NCBI RefSeq assembly: GCF_002959855.1
Contig: NZ_PPDB01000003.1
Coordinates: forward strand, 434,001-498,000
DNA length: 64,000 nucleotides
Reading direction: 5' to 3'
Origin: Veillonella denticariosi JCM 15641
GTDB lineage: Bacteria > Bacillota > Negativicutes > Veillonellales > Veillonellaceae
In this document: positions 55,390-64,000 of the stretch, piece after piece
Layout: each line of letters starts with the position of its first letter
Numbering within the stretch: the first letter of the stretch is position 1
The notes under the pieces: generated by a model
What the model was told of the DNA's origin: nothing
What the model saw: only the letters and a program-made list of their open reading frames with translations
The model's database searches: none
Made by a program: the position numbers and the translations under genes

Positions 55390-56190
55390 ATGCCCATATA
55401 TAACGGAATGCTTCCTGCTATTGATAAAGCAGAAGTAAAACGATACGCAGGACTACGTCATGCGGAAGACTTTCCGGAAAATTATGTAAACGAAGCATGT
55501 AAAGAGATTCAATTACTTGCTACACCTAAAGGTGTATACCAGGAATACGATTATGATGCAGAAACATGTACAATTTTAAGTAATCCGCCATTAAAAATCG
55601 TCGGTTCTACCATCGAAAAACATTTGGAAAAGTCTACAAAAGTCTATGTATTAGGCGTTACCGTAGGAGAAGATGTGGAAATTCGCAGCGAACAACTCTT
55701 TAAGCAAGGTAATTACACGGTAGGGCTGTTACTTGATGCAGCCGCAACAACGGCGGTTGAGCAGGTAGCCGATCAGGTCAATGAAGTGATCAATACGATT
55801 GCTAAAAAGCAAGGATATAAGCCTACATGGCGTTTCAGCCCGGGTTATGGTAACTGGCCCTTAGAAATACAAACGGAACTGACAAATATAATCAAAACGG
55901 AGCAAATCGGATTACAGGTAACAGAAAACTTTCTGTTATTCCCAAGAAAATCTGTAACAGCTATCATAGGACTTATGCCGGCTAATGAAGATATTAACAC
56001 AAAACGCGGTTGTACCTCATGTTCACAAAAAGACTGTGCCTCCCGCAAGCTACCAGAGAAAGTAACTACAACTGCCAAAGAAACCGGAGTTAATACGGTA
56101 AATAACACTAATAATACACCTTGTGAAAAGAGTATAAATACGGCTGATGCATCAGGTATTACCATGAAAGGACAATCGGAAATCAAATAA
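55390..56190 (+). CDS. Stand-alone methionine synthase reactivation-domain protein
   Basis: 266 residues after AAAGGAGG. It corresponds to the C-terminal activation domain of long MetH enzymes: the AdoMet-binding RFSPGYGNWPLEIQ and LLFPRKSVTAIIGLMP. The MetH downstream lacks this domain, so the two form a split enzyme, as known in some other bacteria. After about residue 210 there is a Cys-rich tail (CTSCSQKDCASRK) and then a low-complexity end. The cysteines could bind a metal or cluster for electron delivery to cob(II)alamin, which is inference. Confidence 0.9.
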   Translation: MPIYNGMLPAIDKAEVKRYAGLRHAEDFPENYVNEACKEIQLLATPKGVYQEYDYDAETCTILSNPPLKIVGSTIEKHLEKSTKVYVLGVTVGEDVEIRSEQLFKQGNYTVGLLLDAAATTAVEQVADQVNEVINTIAKKQGYKPTWRFSPGYGNWPLEIQTELTNIIKTEQIGLQVTENFLLFPRKSVTAIIGLMPANEDINTKRGCTSCSQKDCASRKLPEKVTTTAKETGVNTVNNTNNTPCEKSINTADASGITMKGQSEIK

Positions 56191-56201
56191 ATCATCATAG
56201 A

Positions 56202-56217
56202 TGTTTCACGTGAAACA
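56202..56217. promoter_or_regulatory. parS site 3
   Basis: A third exact TGTTTCACGTGAAACA, between the reactivation gene and metH. Confidence 0.95.
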
Positions 56218-56373
56218 TTTACTTTATAATTTATATAAAGATACTCTATAATAAACATACTTTATATAAATCACTATAAAATGCTGATAGAACGCTTATC
56301 AATATAGATAGAATGCTTATCAATATAGGATGATATAAATATTAAATTTAGGATAATACAAAGGAAGTAACAT

Positions 56374-58806
56374 ATGTATATATTTGACGGTGCCATGGGC
56401 ACAATGCTACAAGCCGCAGGCTTGGAAGAGGGGTATTGTCCCGAATTATTCAACATAGAAAAGCCAGATGTGGTAAAGAACATTCACATGCAATACCTAC
56501 AACATGGCAGTGATATTATTACAACAAATACATTCGGCGCCTGTGGTCTAAAACTGGAAGACTACGAATTACAAGATCGTGTAAAAGAAATAAATATAGC
56601 CGCTGTAAAGGTGGCAAGAGAGGCCATAGCGGAATGCAAGCCGAGTGCTCGCGTAGCCGGTTCAATGGGGCCTACAGGACGTTTTCTACAACCTTTAGGT
56701 AATATGAGCTTTGACTCTATTTATGATACGTATAGAGAACAGGCCGAGGCCTTAATTGAAGGCGGAGCCAATTTTATCATCATAGAAACAATCATCGATA
56801 TCCAGGAAATGCGTGCCGCCTTATTGGCATCCTTGGATGCTCGGGAAGCAATGGGGAAGACAAAGGAAGATGTTCAAATCATCTGTCAGTTTTCTTTCAG
56901 CGAAGACGGACGTACCATTACGGGGACACCGCCGGAGGTGGCGACTACCATTGTGGAAGCAATGGGTGCAGATATCGTCGGTATCAACTGTTCTCTAGGC
57001 CCGGAACAGATTAAACCGCTCATAGAAAAGATTGCAAGCGTCACTAATTTACCGACTATCTGTCAACCAAACGCAGGTATGCCGCAACTTATCAATAAAA
57101 AAACCGTATTTCCTCTCACGGCGAAGGAAATGGGACCGTTAATGTTACCTATTGTAGATGCAGGTGCCACCTATGTGGGCGGCTGCTGCGGCACTACACC
57201 GGCGCATATTAAATGCATTGCTGAGAACGTAGCGACACATACACCAAAAGAACGGGCTCATATAGAGCCTAAAACAATCATCACAAGCCGCACTAAATTA
57301 TTGGAACTGGGACATCATGTAAAACCGCTCATCATCGGCGAGCGTATCAATCCAACAGGTCGTAAGGTTCTCGCACAGGAGCTTCGCGACGGATCCTTCA
57401 TACGCGTAAAACGCGATGCTCTTGATCAGGTAGAGGCCGGTGCTGATATTCTCGACGTCAATATGGGCGTAGCCGGTATGGATCAGACACCGTTGATGGA
57501 AAAGGCGATTTTCGAACTGTCCATGCTGGTTGAGACACCCTTATCCATTGATACATTAGATCCTGCTGCGATGGAAGTCGCCCTTAAAAATTATCCGGGA
57601 CGCGCTCTTATCAACTCCGTAAATGGGGAGGAGGAGTCCATCACTCACGTTATGCCGTTGGCAAAACGATATGGCGCAGCACTACTATGCTTGCCGCTCT
57701 CCAGCGGTGACCTTCCTGAAAGGGCGGAGGATCGTGTTGCTTTAGCTGAAAGCATCGTTAATCGTGCCTATGAGTACGGTTTACAGAAACACGACCTATT
57801 GCTGGACCCTTTGGTACTGACACTTGCCAGCGGCGAGGACAGCGCACGCCAGACCTTACGTACATTACAGCTATACAAAGAAAAATTCGGCTTTCCGACG
57901 GTGATGGGTTTATCCAACATTTCCTTCGGTATGCCGCAACGACCATATTTAAACAGTCAATTCTTAACGATGGCCCTCGCATCCGGTTTGACAACACCGA
58001 TTATGAATCCGTTAAATTATCCTGCAAAAAAAGCCTTCGTATCCAGCTGCACTCTGCTCGGATGGGATCCGGGCTCCGCGGAGTTTATCAAGGAATACGG
58101 CTACGAAGACGAAGCGAGTGCGCCGGGCAATACAGCACCAAAAGGACCTGAAAAGAAAAGCTTTGACAGCAATGATCCGTTGGCCAATATCCGTGCCTGT
58201 GTAGAGCAGGGGGAGAAGGAGGCCATCATAGACCTCGTAAAGAAAGCCCTAGCTGACGGCATCGATCCGTTGGACATCACAAAGAAAGGCTTATCCGAAG
58301 CGATGAACGTCGTAGGCGATAAATTCGGTTCAGGCAAACTGTTCCTGCCACAAGTTATGCTCGCTGCGGAAACGATGCAGGCCGCTTTCAACACGATCAA
58401 AGAAATCATTCCGGCCAGTGAAAGTCTCGATAAAGGTACCGTCGTGGTAGCAACCGTAAAAGGGGATATCCACGACTTGGGCAAGAATATCGTTGCGGCA
58501 CTGCTCGAAAATAACGGCTACAAGATTGTCGACCTCGGAAAAGACGTAGATCCGGAGGAAATCGTGCAAGCCATCAAGGATAATAAGGCGGCCCTCGTCG
58601 GCATCTGTTCCCTGATGACCACCACGATGCCGCAAATCGACAACACCATCGCCGCCATCCGCGCAGCCGGCCTTAAAACCAAGGTCATGGTGGGGGGCGC
58701 CGTCGTTTCTCAAGACTATGCGGACCAAGCGGGCGCAGATATCTATGCAAAGGACGGTATCGCAGCCGTTAACCAGGCTAACGACTTTTTTGAAACATTG
58801 AAATAA
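56374..58806 (+). CDS. metH: Cobalamin-dependent methionine synthase, short form
   Basis: 810 residues after AAGGAAG. Domains in order: homocysteine-binding (FDGAMGTML, INCSLGP, VGGCCGTTPAH with zinc cysteines, about 1-290), methyltetrahydrofolate-binding (IIGERINPTGRK, LDVNMGV, about 305-560) and B12 cap/binding (KGDIHDLGKNIV, His near 700). No activation domain follows. That function is in the gene at 55390. It methylates homocysteine using the methyl-folate produced by MetF. Confidence 0.95.
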   Translation: MYIFDGAMGTMLQAAGLEEGYCPELFNIEKPDVVKNIHMQYLQHGSDIITTNTFGACGLKLEDYELQDRVKEINIAAVKVAREAIAECKPSARVAGSMGPTGRFLQPLGNMSFDSIYDTYREQAEALIEGGANFIIIETIIDIQEMRAALLASLDAREAMGKTKEDVQIICQFSFSEDGRTITGTPPEVATTIVEAMGADIVGINCSLGPEQIKPLIEKIASVTNLPTICQPNAGMPQLINKKTVFPLTAKEMGPLMLPIVDAGATYVGGCCGTTPAHIKCIAENVATHTPKERAHIEPKTIITSRTKLLELGHHVKPLIIGERINPTGRKVLAQELRDGSFIRVKRDALDQVEAGADILDVNMGVAGMDQTPLMEKAIFELSMLVETPLSIDTLDPAAMEVALKNYPGRALINSVNGEEESITHVMPLAKRYGAALLCLPLSSGDLPERAEDRVALAESIVNRAYEYGLQKHDLLLDPLVLTLASGEDSARQTLRTLQLYKEKFGFPTVMGLSNISFGMPQRPYLNSQFLTMALASGLTTPIMNPLNYPAKKAFVSSCTLLGWDPGSAEFIKEYGYEDEASAPGNTAPKGPEKKSFDSNDPLANIRACVEQGEKEAIIDLVKKALADGIDPLDITKKGLSEAMNVVGDKFGSGKLFLPQVMLAAETMQAAFNTIKEIIPASESLDKGTVVVATVKGDIHDLGKNIVAALLENNGYKIVDLGKDVDPEEIVQAIKDNKAALVGICSLMTTTMPQIDNTIAAIRAAGLKTKVMVGGAVVSQDYADQAGADIYAKDGIAAVNQANDFFETLK

Positions 58807-58930
58807 TTCATTATATTATTAATTTTTATATAATAATTAGAATTATTTATATAACTAAAACAATTTATATAAACAATGTAATCTATTTCATTACAATAAA
58901 CCATAACACTGAATTACTGAATTACACCGA

Positions 58931-58964
58931 TTATGGTGAAAGCTTTCGTATGCTTTCACCATAA
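58931..58964. terminator. Terminator after metH made of an inverted GTGAAAG pair
   Basis: TTATGGTGAAAGC pairs perfectly with GCTTTCACCATAA around 8 bases. It is about 125 bp after metH and 30 bp before metF. Confidence 0.75.
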
Positions 58965-58994
58965 CCATAATATACTTAATAAAAGAGGTACATA

Positions 58995-59852
58995 ATGACA
59001 TTACGGGAAAAACATAAGAACGGTCAGTTCACCATCACCGTCGAGCTTGATCCGCCGAAGAGCAGTTCCGCTCAAAAGGTATTCGACCAGGCGGCGCGAT
59101 TAAAAGGCAAGGTTGACGCCATCAACATCGCGGATAGTCCGATGTCCAAAATGCGCATGAGTCCTATTTCCTTATCGTATCTGTTGCAACATCACGAAGG
59201 AATCGAAACGATTTTTCACTTAACATGTCGCGACCGCAATATTATCGGCTTGCAATCTGAATTATTAGGTGCCGCAGCCCTTGGCGTGCACAATATTTTA
59301 ACCCTAACCGGCGACAAACCGGACAACGGGGACCATCCGTTCGCCAAGGCCGTTTTTGAAGTGGATTCCATGGGTTTACTCAATATTTCCAAAACCTTGA
59401 ATTCCGGTAAAGATATGGCCGGTAACGATTTGGATGAACCGACGAGTTTCTATATCGGTACCACCGGCAATCCCGGCGCTGAAGATCTTGAAATCGAACG
59501 TCAGAAATTGGCCGCTAAAATTGAACATGGTGCAAACTTCGTACAAACACAACCGATTTACGATTTGGAGCAGGCAAAACGCTATATCGATGCCATGTCC
59601 GGATTCAACATTCCCATCATGCTCGGCTTGATTCCTCTTAAAAGCTTCAAAATGGCCACATATCTTCATGAAAAGGTACCCGGCATCAGCTTGACACAGG
59701 AGATCCTGAACCGCGTAGAAAAGGGCGGTAAGGAAGCCGGAACCGAGATTGCCATCGAAACATTGGAAGAAATCAAAAAAATCGCCTCTGGCGTGCATAT
59801 TATGCCTCTCAATGACATAGACACTACGCTACACATAATAGACCACGTATAG
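58995..59852 (+). CDS. metF: Methylenetetrahydrofolate reductase
   Basis: 285 residues after AGAGGT. TVELDPPKSSS, HLTCRDRN, ALGVHNILTLTGDKP and FVQTQPIYDLEQAKRY are MetF blocks for FAD and folate binding. It reduces methylene-THF to methyl-THF, the methyl donor for MetH immediately upstream. Confidence 0.94.
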   Translation: MTLREKHKNGQFTITVELDPPKSSSAQKVFDQAARLKGKVDAINIADSPMSKMRMSPISLSYLLQHHEGIETIFHLTCRDRNIIGLQSELLGAAALGVHNILTLTGDKPDNGDHPFAKAVFEVDSMGLLNISKTLNSGKDMAGNDLDEPTSFYIGTTGNPGAEDLEIERQKLAAKIEHGANFVQTQPIYDLEQAKRYIDAMSGFNIPIMLGLIPLKSFKMATYLHEKVPGISLTQEILNRVEKGGKEAGTEIAIETLEEIKKIASGVHIMPLNDIDTTLHIIDHV

Positions 59853-59882
59853 GCTAAATTTTTGAATTTTCTGTTTTAAATA

Positions 59883-59977
59883 AAAAAGCACAATCACCAC
59901 GTATGAAGCTCTTCCCTTGTCAGATTAATCAATCTAACGATAGGGGAGGGGACTCAATACCGGGGATTGTGCCTTTT
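59883..59977. terminator. Bidirectional terminator between metF and rsmG
   Basis: AAAAAGCACAATC pairs with GATTGTGCCTTTT (one mismatch). An inner helix pairs CTTCCCTTGTCAGATT with AATCTAACGATAGGGGAGG imperfectly. Confidence 0.75.
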
Positions 59978-59987
59978 ATGTAGTTAT

Positions 59988-60737
59988 TTATAACGGTCTT
60001 TCTTTAATATTCTTAGGCTTACGAGGGTATTTTTTCGGCGTAGGGCCGATTTTTTTTATATATAACACAGCTCGTTTATCGGAGATGGTCGGCAATGTGA
60101 TAGGCCGGACCTCTGAAAGCTCGGCGCCCAATATAGAAAGTGCTTTTTCGGATTCACCGATTTCCTCCTCATATGCAGCGCCTTTAAGGGCGATGACAGA
60201 ACCGCCTACTTTCACATAGGGAACGGTCCACTCGAGAAGTACCGGCAATCTTGCCACCGCACGAGACATGGCAAAATCAAAGCTTTCACGGTAATTCTGA
60301 TGACTCAGGTCCTCAGCACGGCCGTGCAACGTCGTGCAATTATCGAGATGAAGTGCATCGATGACGGACTCGAGAAAGGTAAGCCGTTTTTTCAAAGAGT
60401 CGAAGAGGGTGATGCGCAAGGGCCTGTCATAAATAGCCAGCGGAATGCCGGGAAAACCGGCACCGGAGCCGACATCGATAATAGAGGAGCCGGACGAAAT
60501 GATTTTTTTATCGTAACAGGAGAGGGAGTCGATCACGTGTTTCACGACGACCTCCTGCATATCCGTAATTGCCGTTAAATTCAGATATTTATTGGTTTCA
60601 ATGAGCATCGTATAATACGTATAAAAATCCTTCGCCTGATCCGCCGTACAAGGTAGACCGAAAACCTCCATCTGTTCCAGCATATATGCTACAAAATCGG
60701 TCTCTGCAACGATAGGAATCATGTATTTTTCTTTCAT
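59988..60737 (-). CDS. rsmG: 16S rRNA (guanine527-N7)-methyltransferase
   Basis: 249 residues. The AdoMet-binding loop is IIDVGSGAGFPGIPLAI, followed by MSRAVARLPVLLEWTVPYVK. Located after mnmG in the conserved mnmE-mnmG-rsmG order. Two start codons five residues apart are possible and neither has a strong ribosome site. Confidence 0.95.
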   Translation of the reverse strand: MKEKYMIPIVAETDFVAYMLEQMEVFGLPCTADQAKDFYTYYTMLIETNKYLNLTAITDMQEVVVKHVIDSLSCYDKKIISSGSSIIDVGSGAGFPGIPLAIYDRPLRITLFDSLKKRLTFLESVIDALHLDNCTTLHGRAEDLSHQNYRESFDFAMSRAVARLPVLLEWTVPYVKVGGSVIALKGAAYEEEIGESEKALSILGAELSEVRPITLPTISDKRAVLYIKKIGPTPKKYPRKPKNIKERPL

Positions 60738-60788
60738 AATTTCTGTAAGCCTTTAACGTATAAAATTAATATGTCCATATACTGCCGA

Positions 60789-62660
60789 TTACCTGCTTCG
60801 GTTGTATTGTTCCAATTGAATCAACAGCACCGACACATCTGCCGGAGAAACACCGGAAATGCGGCTCGCCTGGCCGATGGAGTGAGGGCGGATTTTGTTA
60901 AGCTTTTGTTGAGCTTCAAGAGAAATACCTTTAATTTGCGTGTAATCCCATTCCTTTGGAAGAATTTTTTCTTCCAGTTTGCGAACTTTATCCACCTGAT
61001 CCATCTGCTTTTTGATATATCCTTCATAGGTGATGGAAATATCGATTTCCTCCTCCACATCCGGATCGAAACGCTTGAGGCCGAACGCATCAGCAACGAC
61101 ACCGTAGGATAATTCATTACGCTTCACCAAATCATAGGCTCGAATACCCGTCTTAATCGGTGCTGTCCCCATAGACGCAAGCAGTTCCTGTGTTTCCTTC
61201 GACGGATTGACCGGCGTTGTCTGCAGCAATTCCATGCCTTCTTCGATAGCGGCCTTTTTAGCGAGGAATTTAGCCCAACGGTCATCCTTCACAAGACCGA
61301 TGGCGCGACCTTTTTCAGTGAGGCGCAAATCCGCATTGTCCTGACGCAACAGTAAACGATATTCGCTGCGACTCGTCATCATACGATACGGTTCATTCGT
61401 TCCCTTCGTCACGAGATCATCGATGAGAACGCCGATGTACGCTTCGGATCGAGCCAGGATGAAAGGATCTTTGCCATCAATCCACAATGCCGCATTAATG
61501 CCCGCCATGAGTCCTTGCGCCGCCGCTTCTTCATAGCCGGACGTACCGTTCGCCTGACCGGCGGAGTAAAGGCCTTCGATATGTTTTACCTGCAAAGCCG
61601 GCGTCAACTGTAACGGATTCAGACAGTCGTATTCGATGGCATACGCCGGGCGCATGATTTCTACATTTTCAAGGCCCGGAATGGTCCGCAAAAATGCATA
61701 CTGCACGTCCATAGGAAGGGACGTGCTCATGCCTTGCACATACATTTCATTCGTGTTGCTGCCTTCCGGTTCTACGAACAGCTGATGACGTTCCTTATCC
61801 GCAAAGCGCACCACCTTATCCTCGATGGAAGGGCAGTACCGGGGGCCTACGCCTTCAATTTTACCGCTGTACATCGGAGCACGATGAATATTGCTTTTAA
61901 TAATGTCGTGTGTTTCCTTATTCGTATAGGTCAACCAGCACACACGTTCATTGCGGTCCGTCCATTCATTCATGAAAGAAAACGAATGATGGTGCACATC
62001 GCCTTCCTGAACGGCCATATTATCCAAATTAAGAGTTCTTTTATCCACACGTGCCGGCGTACCCGTTTTAAACCGCATCAGTTCAATGCCGTTATCGAGT
62101 AAAGATTGCGAAAACGACTCCGCCGTCCGCTGTCCGTTTGGACCGCCCGTATAGGACGTATCGCCGATTAGGATTTTGCCCTTCAGATACGTACCCGTAC
62201 AGAGAATGACGGCCTTGGCGCCGTAAAACTCGCCCAATTCCGTCACAATGCCCGTTACCTTGCCGTCTTCAACGGCGAGTTCGGTCACCATGATCTGTTT
62301 CACATTAAGATTTTCCGTATTTTCCACGGTTTCTTTCATCAAGTGCTGATATTTAATCTTATCAGATTGGCAGCGGAGGGAATGAACCGCAGGGCCTTTT
62401 CCCATATTGAGCATGCGCATTTGAATAGCCGTCGCATCCGCATTGATGCCCATTTGACCGCCCAACGCGTCAACCTCATAAACAAGATGACTTTTACCGG
62501 GTCCGCCCACGGCGGGATTGCACGGCATGAGCGCAATATTATCCAAACTGATGGTCGCCATCAACGTGCGATGACCCATGCGGGCACAGGCGAGAGCCGC
62601 CTCACAGCCGGCATGACCGCCGCCGATGACGATGACATCATAATTATCTACTGTATACAT
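60789..62660 (-). CDS. mnmG: tRNA uridine-5-carboxymethylaminomethyl modification enzyme MnmG
   Basis: 623 residues after AAGGAAC. The FAD loop is VIGGGHAGCEAALA. CNPAVGGPGKSHLVYEVDALGG and TGTYLKGKI are diagnostic, and the C-terminal helical part (ISGVSPADVSVLLIQLEQ) is complete. With MnmE it modifies U34 of certain tRNAs. Confidence 0.97.
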   Translation of the reverse strand: MYTVDNYDVIVIGGGHAGCEAALACARMGHRTLMATISLDNIALMPCNPAVGGPGKSHLVYEVDALGGQMGINADATAIQMRMLNMGKGPAVHSLRCQSDKIKYQHLMKETVENTENLNVKQIMVTELAVEDGKVTGIVTELGEFYGAKAVILCTGTYLKGKILIGDTSYTGGPNGQRTAESFSQSLLDNGIELMRFKTGTPARVDKRTLNLDNMAVQEGDVHHHSFSFMNEWTDRNERVCWLTYTNKETHDIIKSNIHRAPMYSGKIEGVGPRYCPSIEDKVVRFADKERHQLFVEPEGSNTNEMYVQGMSTSLPMDVQYAFLRTIPGLENVEIMRPAYAIEYDCLNPLQLTPALQVKHIEGLYSAGQANGTSGYEEAAAQGLMAGINAALWIDGKDPFILARSEAYIGVLIDDLVTKGTNEPYRMMTSRSEYRLLLRQDNADLRLTEKGRAIGLVKDDRWAKFLAKKAAIEEGMELLQTTPVNPSKETQELLASMGTAPIKTGIRAYDLVKRNELSYGVVADAFGLKRFDPDVEEEIDISITYEGYIKKQMDQVDKVRKLEEKILPKEWDYTQIKGISLEAQQKLNKIRPHSIGQASRISGVSPADVSVLLIQLEQYNRSR

Positions 62661-62756
62661 ATATGTTCCTTACTATATTTATATATTTTTGATTAATACT
62701 TATTTATTCAGTTTTCCAAAATGCGGGCTAATCACAGGGCATTTTAAAAATCAGGT

Positions 62757-62878
62757 TAATCATTCAAATTCCTTGTGTCCAGGTCGCTCGCTGGGCTTTC
62801 GAAAAATCCACGCTCCGACCAAAGTGAAGCTCGGGTTTCATCGTCGCTTACGCTCCTCTGCTCCCTCAAGCCCTACTT
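62757..62878 (-). other. Structured 3' region of mnmE related to the core inserts
   Basis: On the minus strand, directly after the mnmE stop, AGTAGGGCTTGAGGGAGCAG, then GAGCGTAAGCGACG, then GGTCGGAGCGTGGATTTTTC align with AGTAGGGCTTGAGCAGATAG, GACCGTAGGGACG and GTTCCGAACGTAAGATT of the inserts at 36471 and 46358. GGGCTT and AAGCCC could close the fold. No short core was seen here. Confidence 0.45.
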
Positions 62879-64000
62879 TTATTTCCCCAGGCAGAATCGG
62901 CTGAACAGTTCGTCGATCATGGATTCACGGATCGTATCGCCCGTGATATCGCCCAGTAATTCCCAGGCGTCGCGCAGGTCCGTCGCCACGAAATCAACGG
63001 GCATCCCCGCATCGATAGAGGAGAGGGCCTGCTCGATTTGTCCCTTTGCCTGTTCCATGAGGCTGATGTGCCGAACATTACTGATCATCGCGCTATTATC
63101 CTGTTTCACGCGACCGCCGTACACGAGCTCCTGCACCCATTTGGCAATAACTTGTGAACCTTCGCCGTCTTTGGCGCTGATGCGCTCTATGGCCGTGAAA
63201 GTTCCGTATCGCTGAATATCTTCATCCGTAACGATATGTCCGAGATCCGACTTATTAAGCAGCACAATGGTATTCAAACCGCTGACAGAGGTCAGAATTT
63301 CGATTTCTTCCGCCGTCAACGGTGTTGATCCGTCGATAACACAAAGAATGATATCCGCTTTATTGATATAGTCACGAGCGCGCTCCACACCGAGGGCCTC
63401 TACGGTATCCTGTGTGTCACGGATACCCGCCGTATCGATGAGGCGCAGAGAAATACCTTCCACAGTCATAAATTCTTCAATACTGTCCCGCGTCGTACCC
63501 GGAATATCCGTCACGATAGAGCGGTTTTCCCGCAAAAGTGCGTTCATGAGGCTCGATTTTCCCGCATTCGGCCTGCCCACGATAACCGTAGTAATGCCGT
63601 CGCGAATGAGACGTCCTGTATTCGCCGTCGCCAATAAATCATCCATGGATTGTAAAATCGGCGCCAACTGTTCACGCACCTCCCGGGATGTAACGTCTTC
63701 AATATCCTCCTCGGGATAATCGATGGTCACCTCTAAATGAGCAATCATGGCGATGAGCTGCTCTCGAATATTTTTCACAAAGGTCGATACGGTTCCATCC
63801 AGCTGCGATACGGCGAGGGAGAGGGAGTCCTCCGTTTTCGCCTCGATAATGTCGATGATCGCCTCCGCCTGCGTCAAGTCGATGCGGCCGTTCATAAAGG
63901 CGCGCTTCGTAAATTCGCCGGCCTCCGCCATGCGCACATCATGATTTACCAACAGTTTTAAAATCTGTTGAACCGGCACGATACCGCCATGACATTGAAT
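62879..64000 (-). CDS. mnmE: tRNA modification GTPase MnmE, 5' end beyond window
   Basis: 373 codons are visible and the frame remains open at base 64000 (…IQCHGGIVPVQQIL), so about 85-95 N-terminal residues, the folate-binding part, lie outside. GRPNAGKSSLMNALL, DIPGTTRDSIEE, DTAG and NKSD are the GTPase motifs. The C-terminus is the expected FCLGK. Partner of MnmG, first of the transcribed block here. Confidence 0.97.
   Translation of the reverse strand: MQCHGGIVPVQQILKLLVNHDVRMAEAGEFTKRAFMNGRIDLTQAEAIIDIIEAKTEDSLSLAVSQLDGTVSTFVKNIREQLIAMIAHLEVTIDYPEEDIEDVTSREVREQLAPILQSMDDLLATANTGRLIRDGITTVIVGRPNAGKSSLMNALLRENRSIVTDIPGTTRDSIEEFMTVEGISLRLIDTAGIRDTQDTVEALGVERARDYINKADIILCVIDGSTPLTAEEIEILTSVSGLNTIVLLNKSDLGHIVTDEDIQRYGTFTAIERISAKDGEGSQVIAKWVQELVYGGRVKQDNSAMISNVRHISLMEQAKGQIEQALSSIDAGMPVDFVATDLRDAWELLGDITGDTIRESMIDELFSRFCLGK

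Overview
The window looks like a chromosomal segment from a lactate-fermenting, diderm Firmicute of the Negativicutes, most likely Veillonella or a close relative. Three things point there: propionate-pathway and lactate genes (methylmalonyl-CoA mutase, a large FAD/Fe-S D-lactate dehydrogenase, two nickel-pincer lactate racemases with larE-larB-larC); outer-membrane biology (a Skp/OmpH chaperone) next to Firmicute-type genes (DUF2953-GerW pair, DUF4446, Soj/Spo0J with canonical parS sites); and moderate GC. Genus is an inference, not a proof.

Layout. 1-16.5 kb is carbon metabolism: mutA (cut by the left edge) behind a cobalamin riboswitch, rarD, a TPR lipoprotein, D-lactate dehydrogenase, the operon larA-larE-larB-larC-tauE, a ClC chloride transporter, and a second larA on the opposite strand. 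16.4-33.5 kb is mixed: a FucO-type dehydrogenase, a frameshifted nagZ, a BFD ferredoxin, an M50 protease, a MarR regulator, a P1B metal ATPase plus a membrane-only relative with matching CsoR-like boxes, a GlpT-like transporter, HigBA, Tag and small membrane or secreted proteins. 33.5-36.3 kb is an AT-rich, probably acquired ArsR-type regulator and drug exporter. 37-49.4 kb holds gyrA, a lipoprotein gene with two amber stops, an internally deleted RhuM, an SfsA-DUF123 fusion, a siroheme reductase, a cupin, a nitroreductase, ompH, gerW, a DUF2953 gene and a cobalamin adenosyltransferase. 49.6-64 kb is the origin-proximal mnmE-mnmG-rsmG-parA-parB block, interrupted by a metH/metF cluster and followed by hydF, DUF4446 and an M23 peptidase.

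How the genes work together. The two LarA proteins (with LarE/B/C making their nickel-pincer cofactor) and D-lactate dehydrogenase would let both lactate isomers feed pyruvate. MutA carries the succinate-propionate step. The adenosyltransferase supplies AdoCbl, and MetH with its separate reactivation protein is the other B12 user.

Most unusual feature. Downstream of five minus-strand genes (clcA, the BFD gene, a small secreted protein gene, ompH and the arsC-like gene) the terminator hairpin carries the same 33-37-nt apical core (ACGACTTRGCG...GTGGC...GGAG), while the stems are unrelated. In every case the far arm of the hairpin is an inverted copy of that gene's own 3' end, including its stop codon. 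For clcA it covers about 19 codons. At each locus further degenerate copies, each with a core, stand in tandem beyond it. In two loci the core contains a 118-133-nt structured insert that has a relative downstream of mnmE. I do not recognise this as a described element. A second window-wide signal is the 7-mer GTGAAAG, heavily over-represented, often in inverted pairs at terminators, and absent from the acquired segment. It resembles a DNA-uptake sequence. All counts and alignments were made by eye.
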